Notes: a model not told the origin generated them from the letters alone. A DNA stretch of 33,212 nt from Muribaculaceae bacterium (GCA_017409345.1 JAFQSX010000014.1:1-33212), one strand, 5' to 3'; positions 8,203 to 17,546 are shown, counted from the first letter of the stretch. Numbers and translations: made by a program.

Positions 8203-9360
8203 TTATCCTAAGAAAGCAAGGAGAACACCAGCTGCAGTAGCCGAACCGATTACACCTGCCACGTTTGGACCCATAGCATGCATCAACAAATAGTTAGATG
8301 GGTCATATTCCAACCCAAGGTTATTTGAGATACGTGCCGACATTGGCACTGCCGATACACCGGCGTTACCGATAAGCGGATTGAGTTTTTTGTCTTTTGG
8401 CAACACGAGGTTAAACAATTTGACAAACAACACTCCCGATGAAGAGGCAATGATAAATGCCATGAAACCAAGGAAGAAGATTCCGATTGTTTCCAATGTC
8501 AAGAATTCTGATGCTTGAGTCGAAGCTCCCACTGTCATCCCAAGGAGAATTGTCACGATATCGGTCAACGCGTTGCTTGCTGTTTTTGCAAGACGAGTTG
8601 TCACACCACATTCGCGCAACAAGTTTCCGAAGAACAACATTCCGAGCAATGGAAGAGCGGTTGGCACAACGAAACAAGTCAACAATAAACCCACGATTGG
8701 GAATATAATTTTTTCGTTTTGCGAAACGGCACGAGCTGGTTTCATCTTTATCAATCGTTCCTTCTTTGTTGTGAACAAGCGCATAATCGGTGGCTGAATC
8801 ACTGGCACAAGAGCCATATATGAATAAGCCGATACTGCGATTGCACCCATCAAGTTTGGTGCAAGTTTTGACGACACAAAGATTGCAGTTGGACCATCAG
8901 CACCACCGATGATAGCGATAGCACCTGCTTGGTCGGGAGCAAATCCCAATGCCAACGCAACCATATATGCACCGAAGATACCAAATTGAGCGGCTGCACC
9001 CACAAGCATCAACTTAGGGTTAGCAATCAATGCAGTAAAGTCAGTCATTGCTCCAATTCCAAGGAATACAAGTGGTGGATACCAACCGGCACTCACACCA
9101 TTGTATAAAATATTCAACACAGTACCTTCTTCATAAATCCCTACTTCCATACCAGATGCAAAGGGAATGTTTCCAATAAGGATACCAAAACCGATGGGCA
9201 CGAGCAACATTGGCTCAAAGTTCTTCTTAATTGCGAGATAAAGGAAGAACATACCCACAGCAAGCATCACAAAATGCTGCCATGTGGCATTGGCGAAACC
9301 CGTCATAGCCCAGAAGGTCTCAAGGTTTCCCGACATGAATTCACTTAAAGATTGTTCCAT
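8203..9360 (-). CDS. mmdB: Methylmalonyl-CoA decarboxylase, beta subunit (Na+ pump)
   Basis: Inner-membrane protein of 385 aa, the OadB/MmdB/GcdB beta subunit of a sodium-translocating decarboxylase. It removes CO2 from carboxybiotin and couples this to Na+ export. About ten hydrophobic segments are visible. The conserved IIGGADGPTAIF (Asp155, an Na+-site residue in the family) and the GNAGVSAVPMSARISN segment near 330-345 are intact. It is the last gene of the operon, 11 bp after the biotin carrier gene, and is followed by a strong terminator. Specificity for methylmalonyl-CoA rather than oxaloacetate or glutaconyl-CoA is inferred from the mmdA and mce neighbours. Confidence 0.95.
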   Translation of the reverse strand: MEQSLSEFMSGNLETFWAMTGFANATWQHFVMLAVGMFFLYLAIKKNFEPMLLVPIGFGILIGNIPFASGMEVGIYEEGTVLNILYNGVSAGWYPPLVFLGIGAMTDFTALIANPKLMLVGAAAQFGIFGAYMVALALGFAPDQAGAIAIIGGADGPTAIFVSSKLAPNLMGAIAVSAYSYMALVPVIQPPIMRLFTTKKERLIKMKPARAVSQNEKIIFPIVGLLLTCFVVPTALPLLGMLFFGNLLRECGVTTRLAKTASNALTDIVTILLGMTVGASTQASEFLTLETIGIFFLGFMAFIIASSSGVLFVKLFNLVLPKDKKLNPLIGNAGVSAVPMSARISNNLGLEYDPSNYLLMHAMGPNVAGVIGSATAAGVLLAFLG

Positions 9361-9371
9361 AATTGGTTGAT

Positions 9372-9806
9372 TTATTCAAGTGTTATAAGAGCTGCTCCTT
9401 CAAGGACAGAGTCTCCGGCATTTACATTTACTGCTACAACCTTACCATCGCGACCTGCATGAATAGCATTTTCCATCTTCATTGCTTCTAGCACTACTAC
9501 TGTATCAGAAGCCTTTACGGTATCACCGACTTTAACGGCAATTGAAATTACAACACCGGGTAGCGGAGCTTTCACTTGTGCTCCTCCGGCCGATGCTGCC
9601 GTTGGTTTTGAGATTACCTTTTCGCCTGCTTGTGTACGTGGTGCTGCCGATGGACGTGGCGCTGAAACTACTTTTACTGATTCTTTCTTTTCTAGTTCCA
9701 CTTTATAAGGTGTACCATTTACTTCCACTTGAGCGATGCCATTATCGATATCGCCTACGGCTACCTTATAGGTGTTACCATTGATTTTATATTTATATTC
9801 TTTCAT
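9372..9806 (-). CDS. mmdC: Biotin carboxyl carrier subunit of the decarboxylase
   Basis: Protein of 144 aa with a biotinyl/lipoyl attachment domain at about 78-144. Biotin is expected on Lys110 in VVLEAMKMENAIHAG. The carrier shuttles CO2 from the carboxyltransferase (MmdA) to the membrane subunit MmdB. The N-terminal 45 residues form a small beta-rich module (YKYKINGNTYKVAV), joined by a flexible Ala/Pro-rich linker (about 48-80) typical of these carriers. It sits between mmdD and mmdB. Confidence 0.95.
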   Translation of the reverse strand: MKEYKYKINGNTYKVAVGDIDNGIAQVEVNGTPYKVELEKKESVKVVSAPRPSAAPRTQAGEKVISKPTAASAGGAQVKAPLPGVVISIAVKVGDTVKASDTVVVLEAMKMENAIHAGRDGKVVAVNVNAGDSVLEGAALITLE

Positions 9807-9842
9807 TGTGGTAAATTTTATTAATTGGTTAGCAATAAACGA

Positions 9843-10757
9843 TTAACGACGAGGCAACTCGCGCAATCCGTAAATTTTTGAACTCCATGGAGAATATGCT
9901 TTCTTCACTTTATTAATAGTGAGGATAGTATTTTCTTGGTCATGTGCATTTAGATGTTCATGCAACGCCATCACGATAGCGGCAATCTCTTCTCCAGAAT
10001 CATGTCCGGGGGCATCCTCTTTTGATACCATTTTTGGCTCAACACCTTGAGAGCGCATCTTATTAGCTTTAGAGATAGCCGATCCGATTTTGCTTATTGC
10101 ATAGAAGCATAGACACAACACTAATAATGCACCAAATACAATAGCCATTGCCATTACTGTTAGCACTACTCCTGATTTATCAAGGATTCGGAAACTTTCC
10201 ACCTTTGTATTGGTATCAACAATAATATTATTACTACTTGGAGTAATATATTTATCTCCACCATCGCGCACTTCCCATGCATTTTGATTCATGCCACCCT
10301 TACCGTCAGCCTTACGAGCAAATGTTGTATTTGCTTTAAGGTCTGTTGGAATTGTCACTTTATCAAGAATTGTTTGTTGATCAGCATCGTAAATGTAGAT
10401 TGTTTCACCGGGTTTGATTTTGAAACTGACATGGAATGTTCCTTTATTAGGTTCGCCATCAGCCCAAAATATCACATGTTGCAATGGAGGAATCTCAGTA
10501 TTTACATCTCCAAGAGGCACAGGATAAAGCGTTGGTTTTGTGCTATCATTTGTGAGATATACACTTGATATTTCCATTGATGCGTGTGTGGAGTTATATA
10601 ACTCAATCCAACCATGGTGCAAGCCATAGTCGTCAACCACGCTCGAATCATTTTGCACCATCACCTCATTTATACACAATCCCTTGCGACCTTGTGCATA
10701 AGCCGCTGTTGAGATTGCCATAAGGGCAACGAGCATTAATAATAATTTCTTTTTCAT
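9843..10757 (-). CDS. mmdD: OadG-like decarboxylase subunit with periplasmic lamin-tail domain
   Basis: Membrane protein of 304 aa occupying the delta/gamma (OadG) slot of the operon. Ordinary OadG subunits are about 80-120 aa: one membrane helix and a short cytoplasmic tail. Here a signal peptide (1-22, ending AYAQ) precedes a lamin-tail domain at about 25-140, recognised by CINEVMVQN, GWIELYNST and the IPPLQHVIFWADGEPNKG strand pattern. The OadG-type helix follows at about 197-222, then a basic, cytoplasmic tail. The lamin-tail domain would face the periplasm. The subunit probably assembles or stabilises the complex. The role of the extra domain is unknown to me. Confidence 0.85.
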   Translation of the reverse strand: MKKKLLLMLVALMAISTAAYAQGRKGLCINEVMVQNDSSVVDDYGLHHGWIELYNSTHASMEISSVYLTNDSTKPTLYPVPLGDVNTEIPPLQHVIFWADGEPNKGTFHVSFKIKPGETIYIYDADQQTILDKVTIPTDLKANTTFARKADGKGGMNQNAWEVRDGGDKYITPSSNNIIVDTNTKVESFRILDKSGVVLTVMAMAIVFGALLVLCLCFYAISKIGSAISKANKMRSQGVEPKMVSKEDAPGHDSGEEIAAIVMALHEHLNAHDQENTILTINKVKKAYSPWSSKIYGLRELPRR

Positions 10758-10777
10758 AAATCTTATAATGTCGTCGA

Positions 10778-12331
10778 TTATAGAGGTATATTACCGTGCT
10801 TCTTAGCAGGGTTGGTTACTTTCTTGGTTGCAAGTTGTTGCAATGCGCGAATCACGCGGAAACGAGTGTTGCGTGGCTCGATTACATCATCAATGTAGCC
10901 ATATTTTGCTGCATTGTATGGATTGCAGAACAACTTATTGTATTCTTGTTCTTTTTCGGCAAGAACTTGTGCAGGATTTTCTGATTCTTTTGCTTCACGA
11001 GCATAGAGAACCTCTACTGCACCGGCTCCACCCATTACTGCGATTTCAGCAGTTGGCCATGCATAGTTCATGTCGCCACGGAGTTGCTTACAACTCATCA
11101 CGATGTGGCTACCTCCATAACTCTTACGCAATGTAACGGTTACTTTGGGCACTGTTGCTTCACCATAAGCATAAAGAAGTTTAGCACCATGAAGAATAAC
11201 GCCATTGTATTCTTGACCTGTACCTGGAAGGAAGCCTGGCACGTCAACAAGAGTTACCAAAGGAATATTGAATGCGTCGCAGAAACGTACGAAGCGTGCA
11301 CCCTTACGTGAAGCGTTGCTATCAAGCACACCTGCCAAGAATTTTGGTTGGTTGGCTACGATACCCACTGCTTGACCATTGAAGCGTGCGAAACCTACGA
11401 TAAGGTTCTTTGCATAGTCGCGTTGTACTTCAAGGAATTCGCCATTATCGATAATCGCACCGATAACTTCATACATATCGTAAGGCTTGTTAGCCGAGTC
11501 TGGAATGATTTCATTCAACGAATCTTCAAGACGATCGATTGGGTCTTCACATGGCACTAGTGGAGCTTCTTCAAGATTGTTTTGTGGAATATAACTGAAG
11601 AGTTTGCGAATAATCTTCAATGCTTCTTCACCATCTTCAGCAGCAAAGTGAGCAACACCACTCTTTGAAGAGTGTACTTCAGCACCACCAAGAGCATCTT
11701 GTGTCACATCTTCGCCGGTTACGGTTTTCACCACCTTTGGACCGGTGAGGAACATGTAAGAGATACCTTTTGTCATGATTGTAAAGTCGGTCAATGCTGG
11801 AGAGTAAACAGCACCACCGGCACATGGACCGAGGATACCTGAAATTTGAGGTATCACACCCGATGCCATAATATTGCGTTGGAAAATTTCGGCATAACCT
11901 GCAAGAGCATTGATACCTTCTTGAATACGAGCACCTCCCGAGTCGTTAAGACCGATAACAGGAGCACCCATCTTCATTGCCATATCCATCACTTTGCATA
12001 TCTTCAACGCCATTGTTTCTGACAATGAACCACCAAACACGGTGAAGTCTTGTGCAAAAACATATACCAAACGACCGTCAATTGTACCATAACCGGTTAC
12101 AACACCATCGCCCAAGAAACTTTTCTTTTCTTGACCGAAGTTGGTACAACGATGTTTTACAAACATATCTAATTCTTCGAAAGAGCCTTCATCAAGCAAT
12201 TGTGCGATACGTTCGCGTGCTGTATATTTGCCTCTTTCGTGTTGTTTTTGGATAGCCTTTTCACCGCCACCCAAACGAGCCTCATTGCGCAATGCGATAA
12301 GCTCTTGTACTTTAGCAAGTTGATTACTCAT
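10778..12331 (-). CDS. mmdA: Methylmalonyl-CoA decarboxylase, alpha subunit (carboxyltransferase)
   Basis: Cytoplasmic protein of 517 aa with the two-part acyl-CoA carboxyltransferase fold. It moves the carboxyl group of methylmalonyl-CoA to the biotin on MmdC, releasing propionyl-CoA. Visible motifs include [17 protein letters not shown], the oxyanion-forming [28 protein letters not shown], and [14 protein letters not shown]. Closely related propionyl-CoA carboxylase beta subunits look the same; the adjacent OadB, OadG and carrier genes and mce make decarboxylase the better call. It starts 24 bp after mce. Confidence 0.95.
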   Translation of the reverse strand: MSNQLAKVQELIALRNEARLGGGEKAIQKQHERGKYTARERIAQLLDEGSFEELDMFVKHRCTNFGQEKKSFLGDGVVTGYGTIDGRLVYVFAQDFTVFGGSLSETMALKICKVMDMAMKMGAPVIGLNDSGGARIQEGINALAGYAEIFQRNIMASGVIPQISGILGPCAGGAVYSPALTDFTIMTKGISYMFLTGPKVVKTVTGEDVTQDALGGAEVHSSKSGVAHFAAEDGEEALKIIRKLFSYIPQNNLEEAPLVPCEDPIDRLEDSLNEIIPDSANKPYDMYEVIGAIIDNGEFLEVQRDYAKNLIVGFARFNGQAVGIVANQPKFLAGVLDSNASRKGARFVRFCDAFNIPLVTLVDVPGFLPGTGQEYNGVILHGAKLLYAYGEATVPKVTVTLRKSYGGSHIVMSCKQLRGDMNYAWPTAEIAVMGGAGAVEVLYAREAKESENPAQVLAEKEQEYNKLFCNPYNAAKYGYIDDVIEPRNTRFRVIRALQQLATKKVTNPAKKHGNIPL

Positions 12332-12355
12332 TACTATTATTTTGATTGAAATTGA

Positions 12356-12775
12356 TTACTTATTAGGATCTTCGCAAAGTTCGATCAATGCGCCACAAGT
12401 TGATTTTGGGTGAAGGAATGCGATGTTAAGACCTTCAGCGCCTTTGCGAGGTGCTTTGTCGATAAGAGCGCAACCTTTTTCTTCAGCTTCGGCCAATGCA
12501 TTAGCCACGCCGTCTTCCATTGCAAAAGCGATGTGTTGAATACCGCCACGACCGCCATTCTTTGCGATGTATTTTGAAATTGCACTGTCTTCGCTTGTGC
12601 CTTCAAGGAGTTCGATTTTAGTTTGACCTACTTGGAAAAATGCTGTACGCACTTTTTGATCAGCCACCTCTTCAATAGCGAAACATTTTAGACCTAAGAT
12701 TTTTTCATAGAAAGGAATTGCTTCGTCCAAACTTGGAACCGCAATACCCACATGTTCAATATGAGAAATATTCAT
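12356..12775 (-). CDS. mce: Methylmalonyl-CoA epimerase
   Basis: VOC-fold metalloenzyme of 139 aa that interconverts R- and S-methylmalonyl-CoA. It links methylmalonyl-CoA mutase to the decarboxylase encoded downstream in the succinate-to-propionate pathway. Metal ligands are visible as His8 (IEHVGIAV), His81 (GIQHIAF) and Glu132 (GALIELCE). It is the first gene of the operon, with a good promoter about 95 bp upstream. The mutase genes are not in the window. Confidence 0.96.
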   Translation of the reverse strand: MNISHIEHVGIAVPSLDEAIPFYEKILGLKCFAIEEVADQKVRTAFFQVGQTKIELLEGTSEDSAISKYIAKNGGRGGIQHIAFAMEDGVANALAEAEEKGCALIDKAPRKGAEGLNIAFLHPKSTCGALIELCEDPNK

Positions 12776-12870
12776 AATAAATTAATTTATTAAATTGGTT
12801 TATAATTAATTATCACACAATCACACATGAGAAAAAGATACAATCCACCCTTTCCCATGCATTTATGTTG

Positions 12871-12899
12871 CAAATATAACAAATTTATTTGAATATCAA
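12871..12899 (-). promoter_or_regulatory. Predicted promoter of the mce-mmd operon
   Basis: Minus-strand -7 TATATTTG (12871-12878) with TTG at 12897-12899, 18 bp upstream. A second overlapping -7 match, TAAATTTG, lies at 12880-12887. Leader about 90 nt. Confidence 0.55.
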
Positions 12900-12902
12900 C
12901 CC

Positions 12903-12951
12903 GAAGTGCCCCCTAAAAGTTAGACAAAAAACTTTTTGGGGGGGACACTTC
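12903..12951. repeat. Palindrome resembling two abutted insertion-sequence ends
   Basis: Left arm GAAGTGCCCCCTAAAAGTT (12903-12921) and the reverse complement of 12930-12951, GAAGTGTCCCCCCCAAAAAGTT, are near-identical apart from small indels, separated by 8 bp. The GAAGTG-C run-AAAAGTTAGAC pattern resembles terminal inverted repeats of IS3-type elements, with no interior left. No T tract follows on either strand, so it is not an ordinary terminator. Confidence 0.5.
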
Positions 12952-12991
12952 ATTGGCGTATCTCCCATTTGATTTTTACAATTCCAAATCT

Positions 12992-13570
12992 CTATTTCCC
13001 CACAAGGTTAGGCACAAAGCGTTTGATAAGCAAAATTACCGGTATCGATGCGGCAATTACAATAACATACGACACTATCCCTTGAATCATCAACGACATA
13101 TCATCGACGCCGGTTAAACCCACCTTGGGCAACACTTTTGATGCCGCCAACAATATAGTACCATGCACACATAGAATCGTCAATGAGTTCTGACCGATAA
13201 ATAACAATAATTTTTTCTTATTAACCCATTTATCAACCAGCATCAACAACCCTATCAACGCCATTGACATCAACAACGCATTACGGCTACCATACGCAAT
13301 ATAAGCCCAACTACTCATCTCCCCACTGCAAAATATCAGTGCAAACAGCAAAAACGGCACATATATAGTCTTGATTTTCTTCATCAAAAAATCCTTATCA
13401 ATCTTTTGAGCCCGATAGGTATAACCCGATAGCACAAAAAACAACGGCATATGAAATGCATAAATCCATTGTAGCACCTCATTGGGCATCTTTATATGAC
13501 CAAATATCACCAACGAGATACCCAACCACTTACACACATCTACATAATCCAATCGCTTCACTTTTTCCAT
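12992..13570 (-). CDS. Acyltransferase-3 family membrane protein, probably internally deleted
   Basis: Membrane protein of 192 aa. The N-terminus is a clear acyltransferase-3 (OatA-like) start: RLDYVDVCKWLGISLVIFGH, then FHMPLFFVLSGYTYR, including the conserved His of the FGH motif. The family is normally about 330-380 aa. Here the text jumps after VPFLLFALIF to a C-terminal-type region (about 95-192), so the central membrane helices seem absent. It is either an in-frame deletion remnant or a minimal form. It follows the beta-helix gene at 17 bp and would act, if functional, in O-acylation of surface sugars. Confidence 0.7.
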   Translation of the reverse strand: MEKVKRLDYVDVCKWLGISLVIFGHIKMPNEVLQWIYAFHMPLFFVLSGYTYRAQKIDKDFLMKKIKTIYVPFLLFALIFCSGEMSSWAYIAYGSRNALLMSMALIGLLMLVDKWVNKKKLLLFIGQNSLTILCVHGTILLAASKVLPKVGLTGVDDMSLMIQGIVSYVIVIAASIPVILLIKRFVPNLVGK

Positions 13571-13587
13571 ATCAAATTCTTCGAGTC

Positions 13588-15279
13588 TTACTTAAACTGA
13601 AATACATTATTTCCTGAATCTTTCTCCATATATAGTTCAAAGACCTTTCCAATCGGTCGCACATGATACACTCCACTCTCAGTCAATGTTATCTTCTTTC
13701 CTTCTGCATTTGTTATCACTATCTTGGAGCCGGCCGAAATCTTGCACACTAATGCGAAATCCAAATTTGCTCCCACCAAACTATGTTCGGTAGCAATATT
13801 CAAAGTTGAGTTATCATTTACCGTGATAAAAGCCTTATCACTCAACACCTTTTGGTCGCCTACATTCGCAAAAAACAAATCATTGAAATTCATTTTTTGT
13901 ACCACTCCACCACGCGGAGCAGTCTTTGAAGCCCCCACATAGATTTGTTTTATCTCAGCCGCGCCAACTGTGCTTCGTGTCAATAACTTCACATTTTCAC
14001 TATTCTTATCCAATGCATTATTCAACGGATTATATGCGCCATTCTCATTCAAGATATAAAGACGGTCATATCCCGCAAAATACCCCAATCCGTTATCGGT
14101 GAAATTAGCACGCATCTCAATATGATTACACCTTGTTGCTTTTACCGATGAATATGGTATCTGGCTCTTAAAACTAAAGTTCAAATATCCACATTGTGTG
14201 AGATCAATCCATGGCTGACCAATTGGCACATATCCTTCACTCAATCTTATATCATTAAAGTTATTGTGCCATGCATTATATAAAGTAATAGCCTTGCATT
14301 TAATATTTCCTTCCCCTTCAAAACCGATACTATTAAATACATTGCCATTTATCACGCCTATCGTCTTTTTATATTTATCATCAACAGGAGTAGAATAAAT
14401 TCCATATCGACACATCAATCGCCCGCCGTTAAATTGGTTTTCATTCACCCATATACGATCTCCTTTCTTGGCATTTTTTGCGCCCGATGGCATATCTATA
14501 TAAATTCCATACTCACCTATAACATACTGCCATGAGATTTTACAATACTGAATTCCACAATACCATTCTTTACCCAATTGTGGTGACAAATCAAATGCTC
14601 TATCAAAATACAGCACTTTATCAATATTTATATTTGCATTATATACATTCCCCGAAAGCAATACTCCTTTGCCTTTGAATTTTGCAGCTTGATTATACCC
14701 CGACCCTGCATTATGACGTAACTCACAAATATCAACCTCAATAAATTTCTCTTTCAATTCTATCGCTGCCCCTTCGCCTCGATATGAAATAATGCCATCG
14801 CAACGCAACTTTTGATTTTCTCCCAACACAATTGTTTCATTGGTCAAATATCGTAGATTGTCAAGCACCACCCACGATGTGCCGGCATTTTGCAATGACC
14901 GGTTTATCGCTCCACAATCATAAGCAGCACCATCTCCTTTTGCACCCCACCAATGTGCCGACACCTCGCCATTGGCAATAGCACCTTTGTCAAAGTTTAC
15001 TTTTTCACCAAATATCTGATACTTCGGTGCATCAATCATTAAACGTGAGCCTTTTATTGTTCCGGAGCCCACAAGCGCACCTCCCTCAAATTTCAATATG
15101 GAACCTGCCGCAAGCGCCACATCGCCCGAAAGCGAGCAATCACCATCAATTATATACATCGTCTGTCCTTTTTCCACAGCCGCATTAAAACTACCTTGCG
15201 ACACTCGCTTAACCGTCATTGCATTAACTTGCAATGCACATAACAACATTACTATTGCAAAATATCTTAATTTACTCAT
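13588..15279 (-). CDS. Secreted right-handed beta-helix protein (pectate-lyase-like)
   Basis: Secreted protein of 563 aa. The signal peptide is residues 1-20 (cut after VNA). A short beta-repeat stretch follows, then WWGAKGDGAAYDCGAIN at 110-126, the signature opening of the pectate-lyase-3 type beta-helix (GAKGDG...AIN). The remainder is rich in short Asn-, Gly- and Ile-containing strands consistent with stacked coils, with a small C-terminal beta region. Relatives include polysaccharide lyases, hydrolases, epimerases and tailspikes; no catalytic residues can be assigned by eye. Its place beside acetyl-transfer genes suggests it acts on the same polysaccharide, as AlgG does in alginate loci. 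Confidence 0.75.
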   Translation of the reverse strand: MSKLRYFAIVMLLCALQVNAMTVKRVSQGSFNAAVEKGQTMYIIDGDCSLSGDVALAAGSILKFEGGALVGSGTIKGSRLMIDAPKYQIFGEKVNFDKGAIANGEVSAHWWGAKGDGAAYDCGAINRSLQNAGTSWVVLDNLRYLTNETIVLGENQKLRCDGIISYRGEGAAIELKEKFIEVDICELRHNAGSGYNQAAKFKGKGVLLSGNVYNANINIDKVLYFDRAFDLSPQLGKEWYCGIQYCKISWQYVIGEYGIYIDMPSGAKNAKKGDRIWVNENQFNGGRLMCRYGIYSTPVDDKYKKTIGVINGNVFNSIGFEGEGNIKCKAITLYNAWHNNFNDIRLSEGYVPIGQPWIDLTQCGYLNFSFKSQIPYSSVKATRCNHIEMRANFTDNGLGYFAGYDRLYILNENGAYNPLNNALDKNSENVKLLTRSTVGAAEIKQIYVGASKTAPRGGVVQKMNFNDLFFANVGDQKVLSDKAFITVNDNSTLNIATEHSLVGANLDFALVCKISAGSKIVITNAEGKKITLTESGVYHVRPIGKVFELYMEKDSGNNVFQFK

Positions 15280-15368
15280 TTCTTATTTTTAATAGTGCAA
15301 GTTAACTCATTTTCAACAAATTGCAAAAAGATACTCAGTTAATTAAACTTAATCTTCACAATAACCAC

Positions 15369-15398
15369 AAAAAACGAGCAATCACATCGTGACTACTC
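15369..15398 (-). terminator. Rho-independent terminator after the MBOAT-SGNH operon
   Basis: Minus-strand GAGTAGTCAC / GTGATTGCTC forms a 10-bp stem with two G-U pairs and a 3-nt loop, followed by G and six T. It separates the four-gene MBOAT operon from the beta-helix gene. Confidence 0.85.
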
Positions 15399-15462
15399 GC
15401 TCCATACTATAACAGTTCTCAACGACAATACCTCAACAAGACTCAAAACATCTTCTATCCTT

Positions 15463-16050
15463 TTAAAATTCATATTTTACCGATGTCAATAGTCTCATAC
15501 TTTTTACAGAAGAATCTTCAATAGGGATTGAGACCCTTGGACTCACCCACAATGGTCCAACATCAAAAGACAGACCTAAATATACTCTATCTTCCGCTTT
15601 TCTATATTCTGGGATATTTGACACACTTGCCACTATTGAAAGTGCCTTATACGCATTAAACCACACCCCACCTTGATAACATGTTGAATAATCGTAACCT
15701 GAATCGTAGTGAGGATTTATTGCTGCTTTAATCTTAAGACGATTAATCGGACTATATTCTGCTCCTATTTTAGCCCCTACATTGTAAAAATCGCCATTAT
15801 ATATAGTTCCCCCATATACGAATCCTAAAAATTCAAATTTGCTCACTTGTTGCTTATATCCGGCATTCACCCTTATATATTGATATGGAATTTTTTCGGC
15901 AAATACACTATGTTCAAGTTTAAACTCCCATTTTTTGTTTAATTCATATGCCACATTGACATAATTATTATCCCTCAACCCAATACTCCATTGAGCATAA
16001 CATGAAACACCTACCAACACAAGTAGTGTAAATAACAAAATCTTTTTCAT
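15463..16050 (-). CDS. Outer-membrane beta-barrel-like protein
   Basis: Protein of 195 aa with a cleavable signal peptide (residues 1-20, ending CYAQ). The mature part consists of alternating hydrophobic/polar strands such as NNYVNVAYELNKKWEFKLEH, and ends in Phe (VKYEF), as outer-membrane barrels usually do. The length suits an 8- to 10-strand barrel. The family is not recognised. Its ATG overlaps the stop codon of the SGNH lipoprotein by 4 bp, so the two are translationally coupled. By analogy it could provide an outer-membrane component for the acylation module, but that is inference. Confidence 0.75.
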   Translation of the reverse strand: MKKILLFTLLVLVGVSCYAQWSIGLRDNNYVNVAYELNKKWEFKLEHSVFAEKIPYQYIRVNAGYKQQVSKFEFLGFVYGGTIYNGDFYNVGAKIGAEYSPINRLKIKAAINPHYDSGYDYSTCYQGGVWFNAYKALSIVASVSNIPEYRKAEDRVYLGLSFDVGPLWVSPRVSIPIEDSSVKSMRLLTSVKYEF

Positions 16051-16622
16051 CTCAAATTTGAAATTAATAATTCGCTTAAAATCTCATATCCATATGGGCT
16101 CAAATGCAATCCATCATATGAGTATTGACTATCTATACTCTCATTTCTTTTAAAATATGAATACGCATCTATATAAATCACATTACCATAATTCTCCGAT
16201 TCAGCCTTTATCAACGCATTTAATCGCTCTATTCTTTGATTTATCGTGACTGTATCTCCTTCAAACTTTCTAGGCAATATTGAAAACAAATAAATATTTT
16301 CAGCATCAGTTGCCACTATTTGTCGCATATAACTTTGTGCATATTCTGCCATTGTCTCATCTGTGATTCTTCCCAAATCATTTGTCCCTACAATAACCAC
16401 AATATTTTTTTTACCACATTTATGAGCATAATTTGCAACATTTGCGATACCGCTGCCCGACACTCCTTTATTTTCTACAACATATGACGGAAACGACACT
16501 TCCAAGTCCCATCGTGCAACTATTGAGTCTCCGATAAAAACAAGGTGTACATCCTCATCGGTACTACACGATGTCACCACCATAACACTCAACAGCATCA
16601 ATATTTTTATAACTTTTTTCAT
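16047..16622 (-). CDS. SGNH/GDSL hydrolase lipoprotein
   Basis: Predicted lipoprotein of 191 aa (signal peptide to VVTSC, Cys19) with a complete SGNH hydrolase core. Block I is FIGDS (Ser33), block II NKGVSGSG (Gly53), block III GTND (Asn81) and block V YDGLH (Asp170, His173). The family includes acetyl-esterases and O-acetyltransferases of surface glycans. I start at the ATG at 16622, since the slightly longer form would need a TTG. It begins 2 bp after the upstream SGNH gene and overlaps the barrel gene by 4 bp, placing it firmly in the operon. Confidence 0.9.
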   Translation of the reverse strand: MKKVIKILMLLSVMVVTSCSTDEDVHLVFIGDSIVARWDLEVSFPSYVVENKGVSGSGIANVANYAHKCGKKNIVVIVGTNDLGRITDETMAEYAQSYMRQIVATDAENIYLFSILPRKFEGDTVTINQRIERLNALIKAESENYGNVIYIDAYSYFKRNESIDSQYSYDGLHLSPYGYEILSELLISNLR

Positions 16623-16624
16623 CC

Positions 16625-17542
16625 TCAAAATATGCTATCTTTTTTCATTCTGTTCACCAAATCTCCGGTATATTTATATGCTCCCTCTTTGTTTAGATGA
16701 GTCTCATCATAAAACATTGTCGAGTCATTTAAATATTCCTCTTTTTGAACATCAATATAATATTTTACATCATTCTTTTTACATATGTCAACAATATCTC
16801 TTATCGACGATAGATTTCCGTTATTATATAGTTTGAGATATTTAGGCAAAAACACCACTACTAAATTTACGTCCTTTGCTTTACACATATCTACAATCTT
16901 TGAAAATTGCGCCAAACGCTCAGGTGTAGACTCATAATCCTTATTTTCTGAATTTAGTCGTGGATAGTATCGAGGCATTCCCTTTGCAACAAATCCCTGT
17001 TTCCCCTGCTCATTTGGTGTCACAAATTGATATAATAAAATTCGCCACCAAATATTGTTGTATCTATATAAATTTGACTTCAATAAATATTTTTCCTCTA
17101 CCGACGACGATTCCAAATATCTATCAAGTGTTTCATATCCTTTGCCATAATATGGGACCAATAGATTATATCGTTCCCCTATTCCGGTTGTTGTTGTTTC
17201 ATTTGGGCGGAATCCAAAAATTATCGTTTTAGGGGCATATCTTTGAAACACACACTCTAGCATTGTCTCAAAAAATGGCAACACTTGACCATTAGCAGCT
17301 CCATTATAGCACGATAATCCAGTGCTATCGGTTATAACCGCCGGGACAAGTCCGTTTAATGCAACCGATGATCCCAATATCAATACATCTTCATCACATT
17401 GAGTCATCACATATTCAACCGATTTATAATCTCCTGCCATTTTGTGGTTATCCACCATATAATCACCTATTTGCCCCACTAATAAATCCATGACGACAAC
17501 TATTGCAACTATAATTAATACGAATTTTATTACCTTTTTCAT
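16625..17542 (-). CDS. AlgJ/DltD-like membrane-anchored SGNH protein
   Basis: Protein of 305 aa with an N-terminal membrane anchor (about 4-22) and a periplasmic SGNH-like domain. Block I is LILGSSVALNG (Ser58 or Ser59) and the C-terminal block V is DETH (Asp279, His282) followed by LNKEGA, as in AlgJ, AlgX and DltD-type partners of MBOAT enzymes. An upstream in-frame ATG at 17590 would overlap the MBOAT gene by 44 bp. The start at 17542, 4 bp after the MBOAT stop, gives a standard signal anchor and is preferred. It probably receives the acyl group from the MBOAT protein and transfers it to a glycan. The polymer is unknown. Confidence 0.8.
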   Translation of the reverse strand: MKKVIKFVLIIVAIVVVMDLLVGQIGDYMVDNHKMAGDYKSVEYVMTQCDEDVLILGSSVALNGLVPAVITDSTGLSCYNGAANGQVLPFFETMLECVFQRYAPKTIIFGFRPNETTTTGIGERYNLLVPYYGKGYETLDRYLESSSVEEKYLLKSNLYRYNNIWWRILLYQFVTPNEQGKQGFVAKGMPRYYPRLNSENKDYESTPERLAQFSKIVDMCKAKDVNLVVVFLPKYLKLYNNGNLSSIRDIVDICKKNDVKYYIDVQKEEYLNDSTMFYDETHLNKEGAYKYTGDLVNRMKKDSIF

Positions 17543-17546
17543 AACC

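Noticed and set aside
12903-12951. Terminator for the acyltransferase gene
   Set aside because: The hairpin is strong but there is no T run after it on the minus strand, and arms look like IS ends.
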